NCBI GenBank assembly: GCA_910584165.1
Contig: CAJTZU010000002.1
Coordinates: 141,138-205,137, forward strand
From: an uncultured Bacilli bacterium
GTDB taxonomy: Bacteria > Bacillota_I > Bacilli_A > RF39 > UBA660
Length of the DNA: 64,000 nt
Reading direction: 5' to 3'
Position 1 is the first letter of the stretch, and every line of letters begins with the position of its first letter. The notes below the pieces were generated by a model, which was not told where the DNA came from, searched no databases, and was given only the letters and a program-made list of their open reading frames with translations. Made by a program: the position numbers and the translations under genes. This document shows positions 32,254-40,670 of this stretch, one piece after another.

Positions 32254-33727
32254 AGTGTTTTAGAGAATATTTTTTCTCAAAGTATTGAGCAATTGGTTCG
32301 ACAGAAATATCTGATTGACACATTTTTTGTATAATTTCTAACGAAGAAAAGGCTCCACCATTTTGATAGATGGAATGAATTAAATAATTTGTTATTTCTT
32401 TAATTTTTCCATTTTTTAATAATTCATCAATACTACCCAAATCTCGTTCGATTGCTTGCATAAACATACCATCATAAATAGTACCTAATAAATAGGATGG
32501 AAAGTATCCAAACTCACCTTCTGACCAGTGAACATCTTGTAAAACGCCATTAGCAGGAGAATCTACTGTTAAATGAAGATAATCTTTAACTTTTTGGTTC
32601 CAAATATCTGGTAAATTATCAATATCCATATTGCCATTAAAGATATCTCTTTCTATTTCATATCTTAAAATAATATGCATGCAATATGTTAATTCATCGG
32701 CTTCTGTTCTAATTAAGTTAAGAGTCGGTGTATTTAGTCTTGCTATAAACTCATCTAATGGAATATCTAGATGTAGCATTTTCTTGATATCTTCATAGAT
32801 TGGTATCCAAAAGTTAGTGTTTCTGCCTAAGATATTTTCATAAAATCTAGATTGGCTTTCATGCAATCCGTAAAAACCACAAACATCATTTCCATATCTA
32901 GTTAAACTAGGTCTAATATTTTGTTCAAATATTCCGTGACCACCTTCATGGATAATGGTAGTGCAAAAATCATAAGGACTGTCTCCATGTTTAAAAGCTA
33001 TCCTGATATCATTTGGACCCATTGTTCCAGTGAACCCATGAGGATAGATTCCAAGTGCTCCTCTATTCATATTAAATCCGATATAATTTAATAAATATTC
33101 TGCGCAATCTAATAACTCCTGTTTACTAAAAAGAGTATTAGGCACAGTGCCTAAAGAATGTACTGTTGTTGGAATGAGTGGTAAAAGTCTTTTTTTCAAT
33201 TGTTCAAATAAAGGATCAATTATTTCACAAGTCATTCCTACCTCATAATGGTTTAACATTACATCATATAAATTAGAAGTTTTACTATCTAAAAATCTAT
33301 AATATTGCTTAGTCATTTCAATGAGCTCTTTTAAATAAGGTTTGAATAATTCATAATTATTTTGTTCTTTTGCTTCTCTCCATGCTATATTAGTTCTTTT
33401 CTTAAGTTCACTATACTTTGTATAAAATTCAATAGGAATTTTTTTGTTATCTTGATAACGTTTCCATAAATTTTGAATATATCTGCGCTCAGCTTCTTCT
33501 ATACTGCCAAAATCGGAATCATTGATTACACTAGATAATAAAATCTCATATTCTTTAGAAGTTAGAAGCTCAAACACTTTTTCTTCATAGCCTATAATCA
33601 ATTTGATTAAATCTGATTGTGAATCTTTAGGGGCATTAATTTTTAATTCCCATTTTAGCAAATTAATCGTGTATTCAAGGTTAGACATTTTCTTTTTATA
33701 TTCTAATAATTTGTTTAATGTATCCAT
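32252..33727 (-). CDS. M32 family metallocarboxypeptidase
   Basis: 491 residues, the usual length for thermostable carboxypeptidase 1 (Taq/BsuCP type). The zinc motif HEGGH is at residues 260-264, followed by the family's HESQSRFYEN segment about 30 residues later. The GIYPHGFTGTMGPNDIR stretch and the C-terminal TRTEADELTY(C)-like helix also match. These are cytosolic Zn/Co exopeptidases removing C-terminal residues with broad specificity. It is transcribed opposite to its neighbours. Confidence 0.93.
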   Translation of the reverse strand: MDTLNKLLEYKKKMSNLEYTINLLKWELKINAPKDSQSDLIKLIIGYEEKVFELLTSKEYEILLSSVINDSDFGSIEEAERRYIQNLWKRYQDNKKIPIEFYTKYSELKKRTNIAWREAKEQNNYELFKPYLKELIEMTKQYYRFLDSKTSNLYDVMLNHYEVGMTCEIIDPLFEQLKKRLLPLIPTTVHSLGTVPNTLFSKQELLDCAEYLLNYIGFNMNRGALGIYPHGFTGTMGPNDIRIAFKHGDSPYDFCTTIIHEGGHGIFEQNIRPSLTRYGNDVCGFYGLHESQSRFYENILGRNTNFWIPIYEDIKKMLHLDIPLDEFIARLNTPTLNLIRTEADELTYCMHIILRYEIERDIFNGNMDIDNLPDIWNQKVKDYLHLTVDSPANGVLQDVHWSEGEFGYFPSYLLGTIYDGMFMQAIERDLGSIDELLKNGKIKEITNYLIHSIYQNGGAFSSLEIIQKMCQSDISVEPIAQYFEKKYSLKH

Positions 33728-33868
33728 AACTATTCCTTTCTTAATAATTCGTTAATATTATATCATGATTTATGTTGCAAAAAAAGTGTTTAGAGAAAAT
33801 CACTTCGTTAGGTAAAGTTATTGTTTTTATACATTAAACAGGATAAAATATTGATATGAGGTGATTAG

Positions 33869-34378
33869 ATGCTGGAAGTAGAAAGAAAATATAAATTAAA
33901 ATATTTGCCAGATCTTTTGGATAACTATGAACGTGAAGACATAGAGCAAGCATATTTAAATTTTGGTAGTAAGCCAGCAGTTCGAATAAGAATGATAAAT
34001 GGGATTGATTGCTTTTTGTATTGTAAAAGCAAAAAAGATAATGCAAACGGTTTTCAAGTATGTGAGGAGTATGAGATACCTTTATCTAAAGATGCCTATA
34101 CTCATTTAATGATGAAGATTGATGGACGTGTTTTAAGAAAAAGAAGATACATCATTCCTTTAGCTCAAGAATTAAAAGTAGAACTTGATTTATTTGAAGA
34201 TTTTTTTGATGGTGTATGCATTGCAGAAATAGAGTTTCCAAATGAGGAAATAGCGAACACTTTTAAATTACCAGATTGGATTGGCGAAAACATTTCTGAT
34301 GATGAAAGAATCGCCAATGGTTTTATGGCTGTAAAAGCAAAGAAGATAAGTGAGTATAAAGATTTGATTATAAAATAA
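33869..34378 (+). CDS. CYTH domain protein
   Basis: 169 residues. The CYTH signature ExExK is at residues 3-7 (EVERK), followed by the expected alternating charged strands (AVRIRMING, VCEEYEIPL, LRKRRYIIP, LKVELDLFEDFFDGVCIAEIEF). The family comprises triphosphate tunnel enzymes such as thiamine triphosphatase, inorganic triphosphatase and CyaB; the EVELDLF strand favours a catalytic member. It is cytosolic. It lies 16 nt upstream of the uvrB fragment, presumably co-transcribed with it. A second CYTH protein is fused to an HTH elsewhere in this window (10781-11527). Confidence 0.8.
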   Translation: MLEVERKYKLKYLPDLLDNYEREDIEQAYLNFGSKPAVRIRMINGIDCFLYCKSKKDNANGFQVCEEYEIPLSKDAYTHLMMKIDGRVLRKRRYIIPLAQELKVELDLFEDFFDGVCIAEIEFPNEEIANTFKLPDWIGENISDDERIANGFMAVKAKKISEYKDLIIK

Positions 34379-34394
34379 AAAAGGAGATAAATAA

Positions 34395-34661
34395 ATGTTT
34401 GAATTAGTATCAAAATATACTCCTAATGGAGACCAACCACAAGCTATTGAAAAATTAGTGAGTGGTATAAAAAATGGAGAAAAACATCAAGTATTATTAG
34501 GTGCAACAGGTACAGGGAAAACTTTTACAATTGCAAACGTTATTAAAGAAGTAAATAAACCTACACTTGTTTTAGCGCATAATAAAACATTAGCAGGACA
34601 ATTATATGGAGAGTTAAAAGAGTTATTTCCAAATAATGCAGTAGAGTATTTTGTTTCGTAG
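34395..34661 (+). pseudogene. uvrB: uvrB 5' fragment, interrupted by the ICE
   Basis: Only 88 residues of the excinuclease ABC subunit B N-terminus remain (normal length about 650). The match is unmistakable: [15 protein letters not shown], Walker A GATGTGKT at residues 36-43, [16 protein letters not shown], and NNAVEYFVS. In intact UvrB the next residues are Tyr-Tyr-Asp-Tyr-Tyr-Gln-Pro. Here the frame hits TAG at 34659-34661, and everything after is mobile-element DNA. The gene is therefore split by integration; the 3' part should lie beyond the right end of the element, outside this window. Confidence 0.93.
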
Positions 34662-34696
34662 TATGATATGGATTGAAAAAGCCTTATTTTTAGGGG

Positions 34697-34757
34697 TTTT
34701 TAGTAGTGTTTAATCCATAAAAATAGACTAAAAAACACTAAAAAATACTAAAAAAAC
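34697..34757. repeat. Arm-type repeats at the ICE left end
   Basis: Three tandem 10-bp units ACTAAAAAA(n) at 34727, 34737 and 34747, and one inverted copy TTTTTAGT at 34697-34704. Short direct repeats next to an attachment site are typical arm-binding sites for an integrase or accessory protein. Confidence 0.55.
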
Positions 34758-34829
34758 AAATACACTTTGTGACTTTTATTCGTGTAAATTCGTGCATATA
34801 AAAAAATGATAAAAAAAGGAGGATTTATA

Positions 34830-35153
34830 ATGAATCAAGAAAGAATAAAAATAGATGGAACACTTTTAGATACTATAAAGAAAAATAGAAAAATGATAAG
34901 AGAAGATAATTCATTACCAACAAATGAAGATATATTGAAATTATTTGGTATAGAAAACGAAAAAGATATTGAAGCAAATGATTACTTCCAATTTTATAAA
35001 TGCTTTGGCAATAATGTTGAATTATATAAAACATTAAAACAATTTAAAGAAGAAGCAGAAGTATCGTGGCAAGATATAAAAAACATAAAATGGGGAGATA
35101 TGGATTTAGAGAATAATACAGTAATTTTTAAAGATAAAGCAGAAGTTAGATAA
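34830..35153 (+). CDS. Small ICE-end hypothetical protein
   Basis: 107 residues from the ATG at 34830, chosen for its AGGAGG site; the ORF opens at 34806. Soluble, charged and helical. The last 30 residues (VSWQDIKNIKWGDMDLENNTVIF) superficially resemble the 'LKWsDIDfenxtI' segment of tyrosine recombinases, but catalytic residues are absent and the protein is far too short. It may be an excisionase-type or remnant protein; function unknown. A terminator follows at 35164-35194. Confidence 0.5.
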   Translation: MNQERIKIDGTLLDTIKKNRKMIREDNSLPTNEDILKLFGIENEKDIEANDYFQFYKCFGNNVELYKTLKQFKEEAEVSWQDIKNIKWGDMDLENNTVIFKDKAEVR

Positions 35154-35163
35154 AACATATTTT

Positions 35164-35194
35164 GAACTGATTAGAAATAGTCAGTTCTTTTTTT
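35164..35194 (+). terminator. Intrinsic terminator
   Basis: GAACTGA and TCAGTTC form the stem with extra TTA/TAG pairs, then T7. Confidence 0.8.
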
Positions 35195-35260
35195 ATGCCC
35201 ATACATAGCCATTTTATATTTATAGAGTGGCTAGAGTTTAAAGAAAGGAGGAAAATGTAT

Positions 35261-36085
35261 ATGTCGCAATGCAAAGTAATTGCAGTGGCTAATCAAAAAG
35301 GTGGTGTGGGCAAAACCACTACGGCTTTTAATCTAGGAATCGCATTATCAAATCTAGGTAAAAAAGTGTTATTAGTTGATACTGATCCACAGGGTGATTT
35401 AACTACTTATGCAGGTTGGTATGAGCAAGACAAAATACAGAAAACTTTATCTACTTTAATGGAACAATCAATAAATGATGAGCCAATAAAAGCAGAAGAA
35501 ACCATTTTACACCATAAAGAAAATATTGATTTAATTCCATCTAATTTGGATTTATCTGTATTAGAAATGTCATTAGTAAATGCAATGAGTAGAGAGTACA
35601 CTATGAGAAATTGTTTATCAGAAGTAAAAAAGGATTATGATTATGTCATATTAGACTGTATGCCGAGTTTAGGAATGATAACAATAAATGCTTTAGCCTG
35701 TGCAGATAGTGTAATTATTCCAGTACAAAGCCAATATTTTGCTGCAAAAGGTATGACACAGTTATTGCAGTCTATAAAGAAAGTAAAAAAACAAATCAAT
35801 CCAGATTTAAAGATTGATGGTGTTTTACTTACTTTGGTAGATAAAAGAACTAATCTATCAAGAAATATAGAGAAGCAATTAAGAGAAGATTATGGAAGTG
35901 CATTAAAAATCTATAATACACAAATACCTCTTGCAATAAAAACTGCTGAATCTACACAACAGGGTAAGAGTATATTTACTTATGATAAGAGCAGTAAAGT
36001 GGCAGAAGCATATTCTTCGTTTGCAAAGGAGGTGCTTGAAGATGGCAAAGAGCGAACAAAGAATGCCGTTGCCAAAGTTAGATGA
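35261..36085 (+). CDS. ParA/Soj family partition ATPase
   Basis: 274 residues from the ATG at 35261, which has the best spacing (9 nt) from AGGAGG; another ATG at 35255 is too close. The deviant Walker A motif KGGVGKTT is at residues 13-20, the A' motif DTDPQGDLT near residue 40, and the Walker B-like strand YVILDCMPSLG near residue 130. ParA ATPases bind DNA non-specifically and move ParB-bound complexes; in ICEs they often stabilise the excised circle. The ParB gene overlaps the end of this gene in another frame, indicating translational coupling. Confidence 0.92.
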   Translation: MSQCKVIAVANQKGGVGKTTTAFNLGIALSNLGKKVLLVDTDPQGDLTTYAGWYEQDKIQKTLSTLMEQSINDEPIKAEETILHHKENIDLIPSNLDLSVLEMSLVNAMSREYTMRNCLSEVKKDYDYVILDCMPSLGMITINALACADSVIIPVQSQYFAAKGMTQLLQSIKKVKKQINPDLKIDGVLLTLVDKRTNLSRNIEKQLREDYGSALKIYNTQIPLAIKTAESTQQGKSIFTYDKSSKVAEAYSSFAKEVLEDGKERTKNAVAKVR

Positions 36086-36980
36086 TTTATTTACAACAGA
36101 AACCGAGCGACAAGAAGCAGAATTAGAAAAAGTTAAAAATATATCACTAACAGATATTCAAGATTTTCCAGAACACCCTTTTAGAGTTATTGTAAATGAT
36201 GAATTGCAAGAAATGGCAAACAGTATTAAAAAAGATGGTGTCCAAGAACCTGCGTTAGTTAGACCACTTCCAAATGGTAAATATGAAATGATTTCTGGTC
36301 ATAGAAGAAAAAAAGCAAGTGAAATTGCTAATAAAGAAACTATGCCTTGTCTTGTTCGAGATTTAACAGATGAACAAGCAGCGATTATAATGGTAGATAG
36401 TAATTTACAACAAAGACAAAAAATACTATTTAGTGAAAAAGCATTTGCTTATAAAATGAAATTGGAAGCAATGAAAAAGCAGGGATTTAGAACAGATTTA
36501 ACTTCTGACCAAATTGGGGAGAAGTTGACATCAGTAGAAAAATTATCTGCTAATAGTCCAGATAGTAAATCACAAATACAAAGATTTATAAGACTTACTG
36601 AACTAACAAAAAGTTTGCTTGATATGGTAGATGAAGAAGTCATTGCATTTAGTCCGGCAGTAGAAATATCATATCTTACTAAAGAAGAACAAAAATGGCT
36701 TCTTAATAGTATTGAATGTAATATTGCTACACCAACTTTATCACAAGCCCAAGAAATGAAACGATTAAGTCAAAGTGGGAATTTAGATGAAGATAAAATC
36801 GAAGAAATAATGAGCCGTGAAAAACCTAATCAAGTGGAAAAACTAAAATTAGATTTTAAGACACTAGCACCTAAAATGCCAAAAGGTATGCCATCAACAA
36901 AATATACAGAGCATATCTTCAAAGCATTGGACTTCTACAACAAGTATTTGGAAAAACAAAAATCAATGGGAGCAAGATAA
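36042..36980 (+). CDS. ParB/Spo0J family partition protein
   Basis: 312 residues from the ATG at 36042, inside the end of parA, with AAAGGAGG at 36025-36033; a longer in-frame extension from 35982 reads through parA and is unlikely. The N-terminal ParB/Srx domain is seen as DIQDFPEHPFRVIVNDELQEM, then the GKYEMISGHRRKKAS motif (CTP-binding GxRR type) near residue 85. A helix-turn-helix region follows (GEKLTSVEKLSANSPDSKSQIQRFIRLTEL). Partner of the preceding ParA. The 160-nt gap downstream carries palindromes that could be its binding sites. Confidence 0.88.
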   Translation: MAKSEQRMPLPKLDDLFTTETERQEAELEKVKNISLTDIQDFPEHPFRVIVNDELQEMANSIKKDGVQEPALVRPLPNGKYEMISGHRRKKASEIANKETMPCLVRDLTDEQAAIIMVDSNLQQRQKILFSEKAFAYKMKLEAMKKQGFRTDLTSDQIGEKLTSVEKLSANSPDSKSQIQRFIRLTELTKSLLDMVDEEVIAFSPAVEISYLTKEEQKWLLNSIECNIATPTLSQAQEMKRLSQSGNLDEDKIEEIMSREKPNQVEKLKLDFKTLAPKMPKGMPSTKYTEHIFKALDFYNKYLEKQKSMGAR

Positions 36981-37023
36981 TGGGAGTAGTTGTTCCATTG
37001 TTCCCCTTCCTACAACCTACCCC

Positions 37024-37119
37024 TAGTATTTATATACTAACTGTTATTACTAACTGAAAAAAAATATATTTAGTATTTTTACACAAATGCAAAAGGAAAT
37101 ATTTTAGTTTATACTAAAA
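37024..37119. promoter_or_regulatory. Two palindromes downstream of parB
   Basis: TAGTAT-TTAT-ATACTA at 37024-37039 and TTTTAGT-TTAT-ACTAAAA at 37102-37119. They share TAGT/ACTA half-sites and a TTAT centre, in an otherwise featureless AT-rich gap. Candidate parS or operator sites. Confidence 0.4.
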
Positions 37120-37146
37120 CCAACAAAGCAAGAAAGGGTGATTTGT

Positions 37147-37875
37147 ATGAAAAAAATATTGCTTTTAATTAGCGTTTTAATTTCAATGACAGGAGGTATC
37201 ATCTTCTATTCGCACAATAAACAAGACACACCAAAACTAGAACAGGTTAATGTTAGCGAGAAAAAAGCAGAAGAAAAAGTGGCAGATGATGTTGAGAGCA
37301 AAGAAGATGAAACGGTAGAAAAAGAAGTGCTACCAAAACAAGAGGAAGTTAAGGAAGTTCAAAAAGAAGTAAAGTCTGATCCTAAACCAGAAAACAAGAA
37401 TGTTTCTTCGGCAAGTAGTAAATCTGAAACTAAAACAGAAAATAAGCAAAGTAATTCTGTTTCAAAAGAAGTGCCAAAGGAAACACCAAAAGAAAATAAT
37501 TCTAAACCAAGTTCTAATAGTACAACTACACAACCATCAAAGGAAAATAATCCTACCCCTAGTCAAAACAATACAAGTAGTCAACCACAAACAGGTGGAG
37601 CAACTACGAAATTTTATGAATCAATAACTGGAGGAAAGAAAGAGTTTTCTTCTGAAAGTGCAGCAAATGCTCGTGGCGAAGAAATTAAAAGTAAAGAACT
37701 AGATTATGTTTTAGATTATAACGAAGAACACCCAGAAGCACCAATAAAACCAGATATAAACTATTTTAGGGTATATCCATCTGTAATAGATGAGAATGGT
37801 CAGTATTGGTATTATTTACACTTCTTTTGTGCAAGTGGCGAGGGAAATGACGCAAAATTAAAAAGTATGTATTAG
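37147..37875 (+). CDS. Membrane-anchored or secreted linker protein
   Basis: 242 residues from the ATG at 37147, after AAAGGGTGA. An N-terminal hydrophobic segment (residues 3-20) acts as a signal peptide or anchor. It is followed by about 130 residues of very low complexity rich in Lys, Glu, Ser, Pro and Asn, then a C-terminal domain of about 85 residues (TKFYESITGGKKEFSSES to the end) with Trp and Tyr. Probably extracytoplasmic; the linker would span the cell wall. No family recognised. It precedes the adhesin and sortase genes, so it may belong to the surface module of the ICE. Confidence 0.6.
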   Translation: MKKILLLISVLISMTGGIIFYSHNKQDTPKLEQVNVSEKKAEEKVADDVESKEDETVEKEVLPKQEEVKEVQKEVKSDPKPENKNVSSASSKSETKTENKQSNSVSKEVPKETPKENNSKPSSNSTTTQPSKENNPTPSQNNTSSQPQTGGATTKFYESITGGKKEFSSESAANARGEEIKSKELDYVLDYNEEHPEAPIKPDINYFRVYPSVIDENGQYWYYLHFFCASGEGNDAKLKSMY

Positions 37876-37901
37876 TGGCTCTATCAAAGAGTCATTTTTT
37901 T
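37876..37901 (+). terminator. Intrinsic terminator
   Basis: TGGCTCT and AGAGTCA form a 7-bp stem (one G-T) with T7. A second smaller hairpin GCTCT/AGAGC follows just before the adhesin RBS. Confidence 0.7.
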
Positions 37902-37940
37902 ATGCTCTATTTTTAAGAGCAAGAAAGGAGAAATTAGAAA

Positions 37941-40670
37941 ATGAAAAAAATTGGAATGTGCCTAGCCTTAACGCTAGGTCTTTTAGTCGGATTTACTGTT
38001 AATGCTCAAGCAGTAAGTGCAGCGACTTTAAAGAAAACAGACTCTGGATATTATTATGACAGAGCAAGAGCAGATGGAAGTGACCACCATTCTTGGCACT
38101 ATATGCAATATGAAATGGATGGAGAAGTTTCATACTGTATAGAGCCAAATGTACCAGAGGGAACAATTTACAATCCCGGAAGTTGGGAAGCAACAGGACT
38201 TCCAAATGAAATAAAAGAAAGATTATTGTTAATTGGCTACTATGGATACACTTATCCGGGACACCAAACACTACAATATCGTGCAGCAACACAAGGAATG
38301 ATATGGGACATTATCATTGGTCACGGAGCAAATACCACTTTCTCAACAGAAAGATGGGGAGCAGGTGCAAGTTTTGATGTATCAGCAGAGAAAGCAGAAA
38401 TCAATAGACTTATCGAACACCATTATGATAGACCAAGTTTTGATGGTAGTGTATATAAAGCACAAGTAGGAGAAACAATTACACTAACAGATACTAACAA
38501 TGTATTATCACAATATAGTGTAAGCGTTAGTGGTGCTGAATATAGTGTTAATGGAAATACACTAACAATTAAGCCTACAAGAGATGGAAAGATAGATTTA
38601 ACTTTAACAAAGAATATGCCTTATGCAAGTGGATATAAGTTATTTGTTGGAAATGAAATTCAAAATATGTTTGTTCCGGGAACTACTGATCCAGTTATGG
38701 CAAGAGTTAGAGTAAATAGTTATACAACACCAGTAGAGGGATATAAGCAAGATGTTGAAACTGGAACTGCACAGGGACAGGCAACTTTAAAGGGTGCCGA
38801 ATATGGCGTATATGAAACTGCCACAGGAAGATTAGTAACAACAGTAGTTACTGATGAAAACGGTTATTTCAAAAGTGACGCAGTATTAGATTGGAACGAT
38901 TACTATTTACAAGAAATTAAACCAAGTGAGGGTTATGAATTAGACAAAACTCGTTATAATGTAGATGTAAAAGGAAAAGACTCTGCAAGAGTTGATGTAG
39001 TAGAAAAAGTTATTAAAAACTATATTTCTATCTTAAAACAATATGAATATGTAGAGGGAGAAACAAAATTCTTAAATGCAGAAAAAGGTATTACTTTTGA
39101 GATTTATTATCCAAATGGAAATAAATTTGATGAAATAACAACAGATAAAAACGGTTATGCTTCTATCAATTTACCTTATGGAGTTTGGAAATTCCATCAA
39201 GTAAATACTACAACAGGTTATGAGAAGATTTATGACTTCTATATAACAGTAAGTGAAACAAGTGAAAAAGAACAATATTACAATGTATTAAATAATTCTT
39301 TGACTGCATATCTACAAGTAATCAAAGTAGATGAAGAAACTGGAAAGACTATCGCTATTGCAGATACTACTTTCAAAATCTTCAATACAGACACTAATCA
39401 ATATGTATCACAATTTGTTGGTGGTAAAGTTATTAGTGAATTTAAGACAGATGAAAATGGTATTTTAGTAACACCATTAAAATTAGTTGCAGGAAATTAC
39501 AAACTAATTGAGGTATCTGCACCAAATGGCTACTTAAAAGATAAAAATGGTTTAAAATTTACTATCGGAAATGATACACACTATAATTACACAACTTATG
39601 GAGCATTTATTACAGTAACTTATAAAAACACTCCAATTAAAGGACAATTAGAAATTCAAAAAACTGGAGAAGATTTAGTTATAAAAGATAGCGAATATGT
39701 TTATGAAAAGAAAAAATTAAGTGGTGTAACTTTTGAAATCTACGCTGAAGAAGATATTTTATCTGCTGATGGAAACCATTTATATTACAATAAGGGAGAT
39801 TTAGTAGATACTATCGTTACAAATGAGAACGGTTATGCTATTACAAAGAAATTGCCACTTGGAAAATACTATCTAATCGAAGTAAAAACACAAGATGACT
39901 ATATTCTTGATGGTAATAAGCATTATTTCACTTTAAAACAAGTAGATGATGAAACTCCAGTAGTTTATGAATCATATAGTGCTTTAAATTATCTTAAAAA
40001 GGCTACTATCGAATTTACTAAAAATGATCTAGTAAATGGAGATGTTATAGCAGACACTATCATTGAAATCTACACAGAAAAAGATGAACTAATCTTTACT
40101 GGAAAAACTGATAAAGATGGAAAAATTGTTATTACTGATTTAAAAGTTGGAAAATACTATATTTTAGAAAAAGAGCCAAGTACAGGCTATGTAATTACTG
40201 ATGAAAAAGTTTATTTTGAATTAAAAGAAAACGGAGAAATCGTTAAGGCTGAAATGAAAAATAAACCAGTAACTGGAACTCTTGAATTTACAAAAACAGA
40301 TGTAAGTACAGGAGAGCCACTTCCAAATACACTTATTGAAATCTACAATGATAAAGATGAGTTAATCTTTAGTGGAAGAACAGATGAAAACGGTAAAATC
40401 ACTATTCCAGAAATTCGCTTTGGAAAATACTATATTTTAGAAAAGGAAGCACCAGAGGGCTATACACTTAATCCAGAAAGAATGTATTTTGAAATTCTTG
40501 AAGATGGAGAAATTGTAAAAGCAACAATGACTGATGAAAAAGTAATCGTTGATGTACCAAGTACAGGAATTACTGATTCACACTTTATTGAAATTATTGG
40601 AGCATTACTTACTCTAGGTGGAATAGGAGTGATCGTTTATGTTAAAAAGAAAAAATCAAATCAAGAATAA
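37941..40670 (+). CDS. Thioester-domain SpaA-type surface adhesin
   Basis: 909 residues. A signal peptide occupies residues 1-28. The N-terminal domain looks like a thioester adhesin domain: Cys66 in SYCIEPN and Gln118 in ATQGMIW are the expected bond partners, able to react with host amines. Six SpaA/Cna-B-like beta domains follow, each ending in a 'YxLxExxxxxGYxL' pattern with an internal 'DENGY' or 'DKDGK' turn; the last two are nearly alike. The C-terminus is a cell-wall sorting signal with VPSTG instead of LPxTG, a hydrophobic helix and the tail KKKKSNQE. A sortase gene overlaps its 3' end. It probably promotes contact with host or recipient cells. Confidence 0.87.
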   Translation: MKKIGMCLALTLGLLVGFTVNAQAVSAATLKKTDSGYYYDRARADGSDHHSWHYMQYEMDGEVSYCIEPNVPEGTIYNPGSWEATGLPNEIKERLLLIGYYGYTYPGHQTLQYRAATQGMIWDIIIGHGANTTFSTERWGAGASFDVSAEKAEINRLIEHHYDRPSFDGSVYKAQVGETITLTDTNNVLSQYSVSVSGAEYSVNGNTLTIKPTRDGKIDLTLTKNMPYASGYKLFVGNEIQNMFVPGTTDPVMARVRVNSYTTPVEGYKQDVETGTAQGQATLKGAEYGVYETATGRLVTTVVTDENGYFKSDAVLDWNDYYLQEIKPSEGYELDKTRYNVDVKGKDSARVDVVEKVIKNYISILKQYEYVEGETKFLNAEKGITFEIYYPNGNKFDEITTDKNGYASINLPYGVWKFHQVNTTTGYEKIYDFYITVSETSEKEQYYNVLNNSLTAYLQVIKVDEETGKTIAIADTTFKIFNTDTNQYVSQFVGGKVISEFKTDENGILVTPLKLVAGNYKLIEVSAPNGYLKDKNGLKFTIGNDTHYNYTTYGAFITVTYKNTPIKGQLEIQKTGEDLVIKDSEYVYEKKKLSGVTFEIYAEEDILSADGNHLYYNKGDLVDTIVTNENGYAITKKLPLGKYYLIEVKTQDDYILDGNKHYFTLKQVDDETPVVYESYSALNYLKKATIEFTKNDLVNGDVIADTIIEIYTEKDELIFTGKTDKDGKIVITDLKVGKYYILEKEPSTGYVITDEKVYFELKENGEIVKAEMKNKPVTGTLEFTKTDVSTGEPLPNTLIEIYNDKDELIFSGRTDENGKITIPEIRFGKYYILEKEAPEGYTLNPERMYFEILEDGEIVKATMTDEKVIVDVPSTGITDSHFIEIIGALLTLGGIGVIVYVKKKKSNQE

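Noticed and set aside
34395..34661. uvrB truncated by a simple nonsense mutation
   Set aside because: Downstream DNA has no UvrB homology in any frame and begins an ICE, so insertion explains it.
37400..37627. 75-codon ORF in another frame of the linker protein gene
   Set aside because: Out-of-frame reading of a repetitive Lys/Asn-rich segment; no start signals.
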